Positions 9,762 to 18,582 of a stretch of 64,000 bases of DNA are shown piece after piece (position 1 is the stretch's first letter; each line of letters starts with the position of its first letter). Source of the stretch: Clostridium kluyveri DSM 555 (GTDB taxonomy: Bacteria > Bacillota > Clostridia > Clostridiales > Clostridiaceae); contig NC_009706.1 in assembly GCF_000016505.1 (NCBI RefSeq), positions 186,001 through 250,000 on the forward strand, written 5' to 3'. A program made the translations under genes and the position numbers. A model generated the notes under the pieces. That model was not told the origin of the DNA, did not search any database, and saw nothing but the letters and a program-made list of their open reading frames with translations.

Positions 9762-10977
9762 AAGGAGGAAGAAGTAATGTCAAAAGAAAAGTTTGAGAGA
9801 ACAAAACCACATGTAAACATAGGAACAATAGGACACGTAGACCACGGCAAGACAACATTGACAGCAGCAATAACAATGGTATTAGCAAAAGAAGGTAAAG
9901 CATCAGCAACAAAGTATGATGAAATAGATAAGGCACCGGAGGAAAAAGAAAGAGGAATAACAATAAATACAGCACATGTAGAATATGAGACAGAAGTTAG
10001 ACACTATGCACATGTAGATTGTCCAGGGCATGCAGACTATGTAAAGAACATGATAACAGGGGCAGCACAAATGGACGGAGCAATACTTGTAGTAAGCGCA
10101 GCAGATGGTCCAATGCCGCAGACAAGAGAGCATATACTACTGGCAAGTAGGGTAGGGGTACAGTATATAGTAGTATTTTTAAATAAATCAGACCAGGTAG
10201 ATGATCCTGAATTAATAGAATTAGTAGAAATGGAAGTAAGGGAATTATTAAGTGAATATGGATTCCCAGGAGACGATGTTCCAATAATAGTAGGAAGTGC
10301 ATTGAAGGTAATTGAGAACCCAGAGGATGCAGAAGCAACTAAATGTATATATGAATTAATGGAAGCAGTAGATACTTATATACCAACTCCAGAGAGACCA
10401 GTAGATAAACCATTCTTAATGCCAATAGAAGATGTATTCACAATAACAGGAAGAGGAACAGTAGCTACAGGAAGAGTAGAAAGTGGAGTGCTTAAGATAG
10501 GAGACGAAGTAGAGATAGTAGGATTAAAGGAAGAGAAGAAGAAGACAGTATGTACTGGAGTAGAAATGTTTAGAAAGCTTCTAGATCAGGCTATGGCAGG
10601 AGATAATATAGGAGCATTATTAAGAGGAATACAGAGAGAAGAAATAGAGAGAGGACAGGTATTATCAAAGCCTGGTTCAGTAAAGCCGCATAAGAAATTT
10701 GTAGGTCAGGTGTATGTATTAAAGAAAGAAGAAGGCGGAAGACACACACCATTTTTCAATGGATATAGACCACAGTTTTATTTCAGAACAACAGATGTAA
10801 CAGGGTCAATATCATTACCAGAGGGAGTAGAAATGGTAATGCCAGGAGATCATATAGATATGAATGTAGAACTTATAACACCTGTTGCAATGCATGAAGG
10901 ATTGAGATTTGCAATAAGAGAAGGCGGCAGAACAGTTGGTTCAGGTGTTGTTACTACAGTGTCTGAATAAGTGTGTT
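9762..10977. repeat. 1216-bp tuf direct repeat, copy 1
   Basis: From AAGGAGG to seven bases past the stop codon this stretch matches 25861-27076; flanks differ immediately on both sides. I compared the lines by eye and found no difference; all overlapping opposite-strand frames are also identical. Gene conversion is the usual explanation. Confidence 0.9.
9777..10970 (+). CDS. tuf: Elongation factor Tu, first copy
   Basis: EF-Tu carries aminoacyl-tRNA to the ribosomal A site as a GTP complex. The 397-aa protein has G1 GHVDHGKTT, the switch region [23 protein letters not shown], and the domain II/III sequences to [15 protein letters not shown]. One unusual feature is the guanine-recognition motif, which reads NKSDQVDD here where most bacteria have NKCDxVDD. 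AAGGAGG precedes the ATG. The gene is identical at nucleotide level to the copy at 25876-27069. Here it lies behind two tRNA genes and ends at a strong terminator. Confidence 0.98.
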   Translation: MSKEKFERTKPHVNIGTIGHVDHGKTTLTAAITMVLAKEGKASATKYDEIDKAPEEKERGITINTAHVEYETEVRHYAHVDCPGHADYVKNMITGAAQMDGAILVVSAADGPMPQTREHILLASRVGVQYIVVFLNKSDQVDDPELIELVEMEVRELLSEYGFPGDDVPIIVGSALKVIENPEDAEATKCIYELMEAVDTYIPTPERPVDKPFLMPIEDVFTITGRGTVATGRVESGVLKIGDEVEIVGLKEEKKKTVCTGVEMFRKLLDQAMAGDNIGALLRGIQREEIERGQVLSKPGSVKPHKKFVGQVYVLKKEEGGRHTPFFNGYRPQFYFRTTDVTGSISLPEGVEMVMPGDHIDMNVELITPVAMHEGLRFAIREGGRTVGSGVVTTVSE

Positions 10978-11006
10978 AAGGACTGGGTTCTAGACCTAGT
11001 CCTTTT
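10978..11006 (+). terminator. tuf terminator
   Basis: Arms AAGGACTGGGT and ACCTAGTCCTT (11 bp with one G-U) around a 5-nt loop, followed by T residues. It begins right where the identity between the tuf copies ends. Confidence 0.8.
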
Positions 11007-11028
11007 GAAAGTGTAGATTAGTATTCTT

Positions 11029-11065
11029 TATAGTAAACTTCACCTGAACCCAAGAATCACCTGAT
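11029..11065 (-). repeat. 37-nt dispersed repeat, copy A (inverted)
   Basis: Its reverse complement matches 22468-22504 at 31 of 37 positions, all six differences being transitions. It lies after the tuf terminator and before the rpmG promoter. Seven bases (GAACCCA, 11046-11052) could also pair with TGGGTTC inside the tuf terminator. Confidence 0.55.
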
Positions 11066-11079
11066 AATTTTCAATAGCA

Positions 11080-11108
11080 TTGACATAAAAACTAAGTTGT
11101 GATAAATT
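11080..11108 (+). promoter_or_regulatory. Promoter of rpmG-secE-nusG
   Basis: TTGACA (11080-11085), 17 nt, TAAATT (11103-11108), within TGTGATAAATT. The layout is shared with the promoters before rpoB and the L7Ae-like gene. Confidence 0.6.
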
Positions 11109-11203
11109 GTTTAAGTAATGTATTAAGTTAAAGGTGAATTTTTAGTTGAACATAGAGTATATATGAACTTATATTTACACTTTACCTGGGAGGTGTTAAA
11201 GAA

Positions 11204-11353
11204 ATGAGAGTAAAAGTGATATTAGCATGTACAGAATGTAAACAGAGAAACTATAACACAATGAAGAATAAAAAGAATAATCCCAATAGATTAGAAATAA
11301 AAAAATATTGTCCATTTTGTAATAAGCATACAGTTCATAAACAGACTAAATAA
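11204..11353 (+). CDS. rpmG: 50S ribosomal protein L33
   Basis: A 49-aa protein of the zinc-binding (C+) form of L33: Cys pairs at residues 9/12 and 36/39 flank a basic stretch, ending [16 protein letters not shown] precedes the ATG. It is the first gene of the rpmG-secE-nusG unit, the standard order in Firmicutes. The four cysteines suggest the zinc-replete paralogue; a zinc-free version, if any, is outside the window. Confidence 0.93.
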
Positions 11354-11396
11354 TATTTAAGATGCACAGGTTAAAAATTTTGAGGATGTGAACGAA

Positions 11397-11627
11397 ATGT
11401 CTGCACGTGATAACGCCAAAAAAGTTGATAGGCAAGTTACGCCTGAAGGGGGATTCTTTAATTTTTTTAAAGGATTAGTGGTGGAATTTAAAAGGATAAC
11501 TTGGGCCTCTAAAGAAGATGTAAAGAAAGCAACAATAGCTGTTATTGCATTTTGTTGTATTTATGTAGTGATTGTTGCGGTGATAGATTTTGGGTTGAAC
11601 TCTTTAGTTAAAACTATTTTAAAATAA
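11397..11627 (+). CDS. secE: Preprotein translocase subunit SecE
   Basis: SecE is the small subunit that clamps SecY. The 76-aa product has a basic amphipathic region (FFKGLVVEFKRITWASKEDVKKAT), the family hallmark, followed by one membrane helix. I chose ATG 11397, 11 nt after GAGG; the GTG at 11388 is too close to that site. It lies between rpmG and nusG. Confidence 0.92.
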   Translation: MSARDNAKKVDRQVTPEGGFFNFFKGLVVEFKRITWASKEDVKKATIAVIAFCCIYVVIVAVIDFGLNSLVKTILK

Positions 11628-11635
11628 GAAAGAAT

Positions 11636-11675
11636 AAGGAGGTAAGGGATAAGATACTATTCTGTCCCTAAAGTT
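11636..11675 (+). promoter_or_regulatory. nusG ribosome site separated from its start by a hairpin
   Basis: AAGGAGG (11636-11642) is 33 nt from the ATG, too far for normal initiation. Between them AGGGA (11645-11649) pairs with TCCCT (11665-11669) and AGA with TCT inside it. If this folds, 8 nt remain between the site and the start codon. The in-frame codons before the ATG include no usual start and a stop is near. Confidence 0.6.
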
Positions 11676-12197
11676 ATGGCAGATAAAGCTAAGTGGTATG
11701 TAGTTCATACATATTCTGGTTATGAAAATAAAGTTAAAATGAATCTTGAAAAAACTATAGAAAACAGAGAACTATATGATTGTATAGATGATGTTCAGGT
11801 GCCTATGGAAGAACAAGTTGAAATTAAAGATGGAAAAAAGAAAATAACGTTAAAAAAAATATTTCCAGGATATGTTTTAGTGCACATGATAATGACTGAT
11901 GATTCTTGGTATGTAGTTAGAAATACTAGGGGAGTTACAGGGTTTGTTGGACCTGGATCTAAACCTGTACCTCTTACTGATGAAGAAGTAAAAGATATGG
12001 GCATTAATGAAAAACTTGTAAATGTAGATATATTAGTAGGAGAAAATGTAAAGGTAAGGTCTGGACCACTAGAGAACTTCTTAGCTGTCATTCAAGAGAT
12101 AAATATTGAAAAAAGAAAAGTTAAAGCTTTAGTTAATATGTTTGGCAGGGAAACTCCTGTTGAGCTTGATTTTAATCAAATAGAAAAAATAGAATAA
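11676..12197 (+). CDS. nusG: Transcription elongation/termination factor NusG
   Basis: NusG binds RNA polymerase and couples it to ribosomes or Rho. The 173-aa protein has the NGN domain (KWYVVHTYSGYENKVKMNLEK ... FPGYVLVHMIM ... VRNTRGVTGFVG) and a C-terminal KOW domain (GENVKVRSGPLENFLAVIQEI). Length is normal. The start codon is unusual in that its ribosome site lies behind a short hairpin. rplK follows after 81 nt. Confidence 0.96.
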   Translation: MADKAKWYVVHTYSGYENKVKMNLEKTIENRELYDCIDDVQVPMEEQVEIKDGKKKITLKKIFPGYVLVHMIMTDDSWYVVRNTRGVTGFVGPGSKPVPLTDEEVKDMGINEKLVNVDILVGENVKVRSGPLENFLAVIQEINIEKRKVKALVNMFGRETPVELDFNQIEKIE

Positions 12198-12278
12198 TGT
12201 ATAAAATTTAAATTTTAAAAAATAAGTGGTATAAAATAGATTTCTTATATAACCACATTATAGGAGGTGTATATATTT

Positions 12279-12704
12279 ATGGCTAAAAAAGTAGTGGGAA
12301 TGATAAAACTTCAGCTTCCAGCAGGAAAAGCGACTCCAGCTCCACCAGTAGGTCCGGCCCTTGGGCAACATGGAGTAAATATTATGGGCTTCTGTAAGGA
12401 ATTTAATGCTAAAACTGTCAAACAAGAAGGATTAATAATTCCAGTAGTAATTACTGTATATCAAGATAGATCATTTAGTTTTGTATTGAAAACTCCACCT
12501 GCAGCAGTGTTACTTAAAAAAGCAGCAGGAATAGAAAGTGGTTCTGGTGTACCGAATAAAACTAAGGTTGCTAAAGTTACTGAAGAACAAGTTAAACAAA
12601 TTGCTGAAACTAAAATGGTAGATTTAAATGCTTCATCTGTTGAAACTGCTATGAAAATGATAGCAGGAACTGCAAGAAGTATGGGAATAACTATAGAAGG
12701 ATAA
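12279..12704 (+). CDS. rplK: 50S ribosomal protein L11
   Basis: L11 forms the GTPase-associated centre with 23S rRNA. The 141-aa protein begins [30 protein letters not shown], the thiostrepton-binding N-domain, and ends in the rRNA-binding C-domain [12 protein letters not shown]. Start at 12279 fits AGGAGGTG (12262-12269); a longer frame from 12267 lies within the site. A GTGGT/ACCAC hairpin sits just upstream. Confidence 0.97.
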   Translation: MAKKVVGMIKLQLPAGKATPAPPVGPALGQHGVNIMGFCKEFNAKTVKQEGLIIPVVITVYQDRSFSFVLKTPPAAVLLKKAAGIESGSGVPNKTKVAKVTEEQVKQIAETKMVDLNASSVETAMKMIAGTARSMGITIEG

Positions 12705-12718
12705 TTAATTGAAGTGTA

Positions 12719-12746
12719 GTGGAAGGTGTAATGCCGTTATTACCAC
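12719..12746 (+). promoter_or_regulatory. Candidate L1 autoregulatory RNA site before rplA
   Basis: GTG (12719) pairs with CAC (12746), and GTAAT (12728-12732) with ATTAC (12739-12743), leaving an asymmetric bulge and an apical GCCGTT. L1 is known to repress its own operon by binding a mimic of its 23S site, which also has a stem with an asymmetric loop. The match is by shape and place only. Confidence 0.4.
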
Positions 12747-12762
12747 AAGGGAGGAATTGAAA

Positions 12763-13452
12763 TTGGGAAAAAAATACAAAGAGAGTACTAAGCTTATTGA
12801 CAGAAAAACACTCTATACACCTTTAGAAGCAATGGAGCTTGCATTAAAAACAGCAAAAGCTAATTTTGATGAAACTATAGAGTTATCGATAAAGCTTGGA
12901 GTAGATCCAAGACATGCAGATCAACAGGTGAGAGGAGCCGTAGTTCTTCCTCATGGAACTGGTAAAAAAGTTAGGGTTTTGGTATTAGCTAAAGGAGATA
13001 GAATTAAGGAAGCAGAGGATGCTGGAGCTGACTATGTAGGAGCAGAAGAATATGTTGAAAAGATTCAGAAGGAAAATTGGTTTGATTTTGATGTAGTAGT
13101 GGCAACTCCAGACATGATGGGAGTGGTAGGAAGATTAGGTAGAATATTGGGACCTAAAGGATTAATGCCAAATCCAAAATCAGGTACGGTTACTTTTGAT
13201 GTGGCAAAAGCTATTCAAGAAATTAAAGCTGGTAAGGTTGAATATAGAGTAGATAAAACATCTATTGTTCATGTACCTATAGGAAAAAAATCTTTTGAAG
13301 TACAAAAGCTTTTAGATAATTTTCGTGTGCTAATGGAAGCTATAATAAAAGCCAAACCATCAGCTGCTAAGGGACAATATTTAAAGTCTGTGGCAGTTTC
13401 AAGTACTATGGGACCTGGCATAAAAATAAATTCAGTTAAGGTTTTGGAATAA
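12763..13452 (+). CDS. rplA: 50S ribosomal protein L1
   Basis: L1 forms the mobile stalk at the E site and usually represses translation of its operon. The 229-aa product contains the signature [20 protein letters not shown] and the second-domain [24 protein letters not shown] chose TTG 12763 with AAGGGAGG (12748-12754) upstream, giving [14 protein letters not shown] as in relatives; the open frame back to 12709 has no site. Confidence 0.95.
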   Translation: MGKKYKESTKLIDRKTLYTPLEAMELALKTAKANFDETIELSIKLGVDPRHADQQVRGAVVLPHGTGKKVRVLVLAKGDRIKEAEDAGADYVGAEEYVEKIQKENWFDFDVVVATPDMMGVVGRLGRILGPKGLMPNPKSGTVTFDVAKAIQEIKAGKVEYRVDKTSIVHVPIGKKSFEVQKLLDNFRVLMEAIIKAKPSAAKGQYLKSVAVSSTMGPGIKINSVKVLE

Positions 13453-13454
13453 TA

Positions 13455-13483
13455 TTGACATAAATAGTCAGTTTATATATAAT
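13455..13483 (+). promoter_or_regulatory. rplJL promoter
   Basis: TTGACA (13455-13460), exactly 17 nt, TATAAT (13478-13483): a perfect consensus, starting right after the rplA stop. Transcription should begin near 13490 and include the L10 leader. Confidence 0.8.
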
Positions 13484-13489
13484 GTTAAA

Positions 13490-13615
13490 AGTTGAATAAG
13501 TATATTTTCCTTAGACAATAGGTGCAAAATGCGTAACGGTAAAACCAACCTATCCAGGATTCCAATATAAAGTAAAGGTGGTCTCTCTGTGTCTATAGGG
13601 AGGCTTTTGATTTTT
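13490..13615 (+). ncRNA. Ribosomal protein L10 leader with attenuator
   Basis: The segment GGTGCAAAATGCG ... AACCTATCC is typical of the L10 leader, the RNA that L10(L12)4 binds. Its 3' part forms a terminator: GTCTCTC (13581-13587) pairs with GGGAGGC (13598-13604), followed by TTTTGATTTTT. Binding of excess L10 is expected to favour termination before rplJ. Confidence 0.8.
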
Positions 13616-13664
13616 ATATATGCTTAAAGCAATATATTCTAGACCGTTAGGAGGTGGTTATAAA

Positions 13665-14165
13665 GTGAGCCAAAATAAAGCGTTAAAGCAAGCTAAAGTT
13701 GAAGAAATTAAAGATAAAATGGAGAAAGCAGAGAGTATAATATTTGCTAAATACCAAGGATTAACTGTGGAAGAAGATACTAATCTTAGAAAAGAGTTAA
13801 GAGAATCAGGTGTAGAATATAAAGTTTATAAAAATACATTATCTATAAGAGCTGCAAAAGAATTAGGCTTTGATAAACTAGAAGATATTTTTGTGGGTCC
13901 AGTGTCAATAGCCTTTGGATATGATGAACCTACTACACCAGCAAGAATTCTTAATGACTTCTCAAAAAAATATAAAGCACTAGAATTAAAGGGTGGAGTT
14001 GTACAGGGAGAAATATTTGATGTAGATAAGGTTAAACAACTTGCTACTATACCGTCAAAAGAAGTTCTTATTGGAAAATTACTTGGAAGTTTCAAGGCTC
14101 CATTGTCAAATTTCGTATACTTATTGAGTGCAATTGAAGAAAAGAAAAAATCAGAAGAAGCTTAA
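13665..14165 (+). CDS. rplJ: 50S ribosomal protein L10
   Basis: L10 anchors the L7/L12 stalk. The 166-aa product starts [18 protein letters not shown] and has the rRNA-binding [31 protein letters not shown] region; the C-terminal helix that holds L12 dimers ends in KKKSEEA. GTG 13665 follows AGGAGGTGG; a longer frame from 13620 overlaps the attenuator and is rejected. Confidence 0.96.
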   Translation: MSQNKALKQAKVEEIKDKMEKAESIIFAKYQGLTVEEDTNLRKELRESGVEYKVYKNTLSIRAAKELGFDKLEDIFVGPVSIAFGYDEPTTPARILNDFSKKYKALELKGGVVQGEIFDVDKVKQLATIPSKEVLIGKLLGSFKAPLSNFVYLLSAIEEKKKSEEA

Positions 14166-14195
14166 TTTTAGAAAAATTTTGGAGGTGTCTATAAT

Positions 14196-14567
14196 ATGAG
14201 TAAAGAAGAAATCATTCAAGCTATAAAAGGAATGAGTGTTTTAGAGTTAAATGAATTGGTAAAAGCATGTGAGGAAGAATTTGGCGTAAGCGCTGCGGCT
14301 CCAGTAGCAGTAGCTGGTGGTGCAGCAGCTGGCGGCGGAGATGCAGCAGAAGAAAAAACAGAATTTGACGTAGTTCTTAAGGCATCAGGTTCAGAAAAAA
14401 TAAAAGTTATAAAAGCAGTTAGAGAAGTAACAGGATTAGGATTAAAAGAAGCTAAGGCTTTAGTTGATGGAGCACCTAAACCGTTAAAGGAAGCTGTAAG
14501 TAAAGAAGATGCTGAGGCTATAAAGGCTAAATTTGAAGAAATTGGCGCTGAAATAGAATTGAAGTAA
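14196..14567 (+). CDS. rplL: 50S ribosomal protein L7/L12
   Basis: The acidic stalk protein that recruits translation GTPases. The 123-aa product has the N-terminal dimer domain, a flexible Ala/Gly-rich hinge ([19 protein letters not shown]) and the globular domain [40 protein letters not shown] precedes the ATG. It is followed by an attenuator-like hairpin before rpoB. Confidence 0.97.
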   Translation: MSKEEIIQAIKGMSVLELNELVKACEEEFGVSAAAPVAVAGGAAAGGGDAAEEKTEFDVVLKASGSEKIKVIKAVREVTGLGLKEAKALVDGAPKPLKEAVSKEDAEAIKAKFEEIGAEIELK

Positions 14568-14586
14568 AAATTAATAATATGTTATA

Positions 14587-14617
14587 AAAGAGGTGCTTTA
14601 ATACAAAGTACCTCTTT
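14587..14617 (+). terminator. Hairpin after rplL (partial terminator)
   Basis: AAAGAGGTGCTTT and AAAGTACCTCTTT pair over 13 bp (one G-U) around a 5-nt loop. Only AATAGTTTT follows, so read-through into rpoB is likely. Confidence 0.65.
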
Positions 14618-14648
14618 AATAGTTTTAATAAATTTTGGAATTTTGTCA

Positions 14649-14677
14649 TTGACAATACTTTTATACTGTGATAAAAT
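14649..14677 (+). promoter_or_regulatory. rpoBC promoter
   Basis: TTGACA (14649-14654), 17 nt, TAAAAT (14672-14677) within CTGTGATAAAAT. It lies ~180 nt upstream of rpoB, leaving a long AT-rich leader. Confidence 0.65.
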
Positions 14678-14860
14678 AATAAATCGCATTGATTAGTTAT
14701 GAATTTAAGTTCCAATGCTTTAAAATTTAACATAATTTGAATTAATTATAATAAATAGGGTATAATATTTTGATGGCAGTTAATAAATCCATAAACATAC
14801 ATATTAAATAAATGTTGGTGTTTTTGGTTATTTTTAGTTTATACGAGGGGTGAAAAATCA

Positions 14861-17800
14861 ATGGTACATCCTGTCCGAGTTGGTAAAAGAACGCGAATGA
14901 GTTTTTCTAGGCTTAAGGAAATAGGCCATATGCCTAATTTGATTGAAGTTCAATTAGATTCCTATAACTGGTTTTTAAAAGAAGGACTTCAAGAAGTATT
15001 TGAGGACATTAATCCTATTCAAGATTATACGGCAAATCTTAATTTAGAGTTTGTAGGGTATAAGTTGGATATGGATAATATTAAGTATTCTGTGGAAGAA
15101 TGTAAAGAAAGAGATTCTACTTATGCAGCACCTTTAAAGGTAAAGGTGAGATTACTTAATAAGGAAACTGGTGAAGTTAAAGAACAAGAAGTTTTTATGG
15201 GAGATTTTCCTCTTATGACAGAGCAAGGGACGTTCATAATTAATGGGGCTGAAAGGGTTATAGTTAGCCAACTTGTTAGATCACCAGGTGTATATTATGA
15301 TGTGTCGGTTGATAAAACTGGTAAAAATCTTTTTTCTTCAACTGTAATACCTAACAGGGGCGCCTGGCTAGAATATGAAACTGACTCTAATAATATAATA
15401 TATGTCAGAATAGATAAAACAAGAAAATTACCTATAACTATTCTTGTTAGAGCCATGGGCCATGGAACAGATACAGAAATTACTAATTTTTTTGGAGAGG
15501 ATGAAAGATTAAAGGCTACAATTGAGAAGGACAATACTAAAACCCACGAAGAAGCCTTACTTGAAATATACAAAAGATTAAGACCAGGAGAACCGCCTAC
15601 AGTAGATAGTGCACGGTCACTTATTGAATCTTTATTTTTTGATCCAAAAAGATATGATCTTTCAAGAGTAGGAAGATATAAATTTAACAAGAAACTATCG
15701 CTTCATCTTAGAATTGTGAATCAAATATCCACTGGAGATGTAGTGAACCCAGAAACAGGGGAAATACTTGTTCAAAAGGGTGAGAAGATAGATAGAGAGA
15801 AGGCAGTTCAGATTCAGCAGTGTGGAATAAATTCGGTAGATATTGAAATTGAAGATACCACATTGAGGGTTATAGGTAATAATTTTGTAAATATAAATAA
15901 TTTTATTGATTTTAATATAGATGATTTAAACATAAAGGAAAGTGTATACTATCCTGCCCTAAAACAAATTTTAGATAATTACAGTAGCGAAGAAAGTATT
16001 AGGGAGCAAATAAAGAAAAATATTCATAATTTGATTCCAAAACATATAATTAGAGATGATATATATGCTACTGTCAGTTATGAATTAGGATTGGCTTATG
16101 GAGTGGGGCATACGGATGATATAGATCATCTTGGAAATAGAAGGCTTAGATCTGTAGGCGAATTACTACAAAATCAATTTAGGATAGGTCTTTCAAGAAT
16201 GGAAAGAGTAGTTAAAGAGAGGATGACTATACAAGATCAAGAGGTAATAACACCTCAAGCTTTAATAAATATAAGGCCAGTAGCTGCATCTATAAAGGAA
16301 TTTTTTGGAAGTTCTCAGCTTTCTCAATTTATGGATCAAACTAATCCCTTATCAGAACTTACACATAAGAGAAGATTATCAGCTCTGGGACCTGGTGGAC
16401 TTTCTAGGGAAAGAGCTGGCTTTGAAGTTAGGGATGTTCATCATTCTCATTATGGAAGAATGTGTCCTATAGAAACACCAGAAGGACCTAACATAGGACT
16501 TATTAATTCTTTGGCTACTTATGCTAAAGTCAACGAATATGGTTTTATAGAAACACCATACAGAAAAGTAAATAAAAAAGAGAAAATAGTTACAAATGAA
16601 ATTGTGTATATGACTGCAGATGAAGAAGATGAGTATTTAATAGGAAGGGCAAATGAACCTATTGACGAAAATGGTAAGTTTGTAGATAGTAAAATTACAG
16701 TTAGAGATAAAGAAGATGTTATTGTAGTACCTGCTGAAGATGTTGATTATATGGATTTATCTCCAAGACAATTGGTTTCTGTTGCCACTGCTATGATACC
16801 ATTCCTTGAAAATGATGATGCTAGCCGTGCTCTTATGGGATCAAATATGCAAAGGCAAGCAGTTCCACTTTTGAAACCTCAGGCTCCTGTAGTAGGAACA
16901 GGGATTGAATATAAAGCAGCGGTAGACTCAGGGGTGCTTCCTAAAGCTAGAAATGCAGGGGTAGTATCTTATGTGTGTGCTAATGAAATAAGAGTTAGAA
17001 GGGATTCAGATGGGGGAACTGATATTTACAGGCTTCTTAAATTTCAAAGATCTAACCAAGGTACATGTATAAATCAGAGGCCTATAGTTGAAAAAGGGGA
17101 AATAGTTCAACAAGGAACAGTTCTTGCTGATGGACCTTCTACTGATTTGGGAGAAATAGCACTTGGAAAAAATATCAGAATGGGTTTTACAACTTGGGAA
17201 GGATATAACTATGAAGATGCTATGCTTATATCAGAGGAACTTGTAAAAAAAGATGTATTTACATCAATTCACATAGAGGAATATGAATCAGAAGCTAGAG
17301 ATACAAAGTTAGGTCCAGAAGAAATTACAAGGGATATACCTAATGTAGGAGAAGATGCATTAAAAGATATAGATGATAGAGGAATTATAAAAATAGGAGC
17401 TGAGGTTAGAGCAGGGGATATACTAGTGGGTAAAGTGACACCTAAGGGAGAAACCGAGCTTACAGCAGAAGAGAGGCTTTTAAGAGCTATATTTGGAGAG
17501 AAGGCTAGAGAAGTTAGAGATACTTCACTTAGAGTACCTCATGGAGAAGCAGGTATAATTGTAGATGTAAAAGTATTTACAAGAAAAAATGGAGATGAGC
17601 TTTCACCAGGAGTTAATAAACTAGTTAGATGTTATATAGCTCAAAAAAGAAAAATATCAGTAGGAGATAAAATGGCAGGAAGGCATGGTAACAAAGGTGT
17701 TATATCAAGAGTATTGCCAGAGGAAGATATGCCTTTTTTACCAGATGGGAGACCTCTTGAAATATGTTTAAATCCGCTTGGAGTACCTTCCCGTATGAAT

Positions 17801-18565
17801 ATAGGGCAAGTACTTGAAGTTCATTTGGGATGGGCTGCTAGTGAATTGGGGTGGCATATAGCAACTCCTGTATTTGATGGAGCCACAGAAGAAGATATTA
17901 TAGAATGTTTGAAGAAAGCAGGATATAGGGAAGATGGAAAAACCATCCTATATGATGGGAGAACGGGAGAACCTTTTAATAGACCTGTAACAGTAGGATA
18001 TATGTATATTTTAAAACTAGCTCATTTAGTTGATGACAAAATTCATGCCCGATCTACGGGACCTTACTCTTTAGTAACTCAACAACCACTAGGTGGTAAA
18101 GCTCAATTTGGAGGTCAAAGATTTGGTGAAATGGAAGTTTGGGCATTAGAAGCCTATGGGGCTGCTCATACCCTCCAAGAAATACTGACGGTTAAATCAG
18201 ATGATGTAGTTGGAAGAGTGAAAACTTATGAAGCAATTGTAAAAGGTGAGAATATACCTGAACCAGGTGTTCCAGAATCTTTTAAAGTACTTATAAAAGA
18301 GCTTCAAGCTTTGTGCTTGGATGTGAAGGTATTAAACGATGATAATCAGGAAATTAAATTAAAAGAGTCTGTAGATGAAGAAATAGAAAATTTAGATGTA
18401 AATATAGAAGGAAATGAGGACTTTGTTTTATCATCTCAAGATAACGATTATGAAGAACCAGAAGAAAATGATGAGGAAGATGAATTAAATCTGGATTATG
18501 ATGATTTGACTTTGGATGATTTGAAAGATGATCTAAAAATAGAAGATTTTAATGATGAACATTAG
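14861..18565 (+). CDS. rpoB: RNA polymerase beta subunit
   Basis: The beta subunit forms half of the catalytic cleft. The 1234-aa product carries the rifampicin pocket [33 protein letters not shown] with the sensitive-type residues, the [20 protein letters not shown] region, and [19 protein letters not shown] near the active site. The C-terminus, after [13 protein letters not shown], extends into a very acidic Asp/Glu-rich tail of about 80 residues, as in other clostridia. ATG 14861 is preceded by GAGGGGTGA. rpoC follows after 17 nt. Confidence 0.98.
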   Translation: MVHPVRVGKRTRMSFSRLKEIGHMPNLIEVQLDSYNWFLKEGLQEVFEDINPIQDYTANLNLEFVGYKLDMDNIKYSVEECKERDSTYAAPLKVKVRLLNKETGEVKEQEVFMGDFPLMTEQGTFIINGAERVIVSQLVRSPGVYYDVSVDKTGKNLFSSTVIPNRGAWLEYETDSNNIIYVRIDKTRKLPITILVRAMGHGTDTEITNFFGEDERLKATIEKDNTKTHEEALLEIYKRLRPGEPPTVDSARSLIESLFFDPKRYDLSRVGRYKFNKKLSLHLRIVNQISTGDVVNPETGEILVQKGEKIDREKAVQIQQCGINSVDIEIEDTTLRVIGNNFVNINNFIDFNIDDLNIKESVYYPALKQILDNYSSEESIREQIKKNIHNLIPKHIIRDDIYATVSYELGLAYGVGHTDDIDHLGNRRLRSVGELLQNQFRIGLSRMERVVKERMTIQDQEVITPQALINIRPVAASIKEFFGSSQLSQFMDQTNPLSELTHKRRLSALGPGGLSRERAGFEVRDVHHSHYGRMCPIETPEGPNIGLINSLATYAKVNEYGFIETPYRKVNKKEKIVTNEIVYMTADEEDEYLIGRANEPIDENGKFVDSKITVRDKEDVIVVPAEDVDYMDLSPRQLVSVATAMIPFLENDDASRALMGSNMQRQAVPLLKPQAPVVGTGIEYKAAVDSGVLPKARNAGVVSYVCANEIRVRRDSDGGTDIYRLLKFQRSNQGTCINQRPIVEKGEIVQQGTVLADGPSTDLGEIALGKNIRMGFTTWEGYNYEDAMLISEELVKKDVFTSIHIEEYESEARDTKLGPEEITRDIPNVGEDALKDIDDRGIIKIGAEVRAGDILVGKVTPKGETELTAEERLLRAIFGEKAREVRDTSLRVPHGEAGIIVDVKVFTRKNGDELSPGVNKLVRCYIAQKRKISVGDKMAGRHGNKGVISRVLPEEDMPFLPDGRPLEICLNPLGVPSRMNIGQVLEVHLGWAASELGWHIATPVFDGATEEDIIECLKKAGYREDGKTILYDGRTGEPFNRPVTVGYMYILKLAHLVDDKIHARSTGPYSLVTQQPLGGKAQFGGQRFGEMEVWALEAYGAAHTLQEILTVKSDDVVGRVKTYEAIVKGENIPEPGVPESFKVLIKELQALCLDVKVLNDDNQEIKLKESVDEEIENLDVNIEGNEDFVLSSQDNDYEEPEENDEEDELNLDYDDLTLDDLKDDLKIEDFNDEH

Positions 18566-18582
18566 GAAGGGAGGATGTACCC

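Noticed and set aside
9736-10338. Long opposite-strand open frames inside tuf (and their exact copies in 25859-26437)
   Set aside because: They arise from biased codon use of tuf; Leu/Cys-rich composition and no ribosome sites.
11643-11675. An upstream nusG start that would remove the long spacing
   Set aside because: In-frame codons back to a stop contain no ATG, GTG or TTG.
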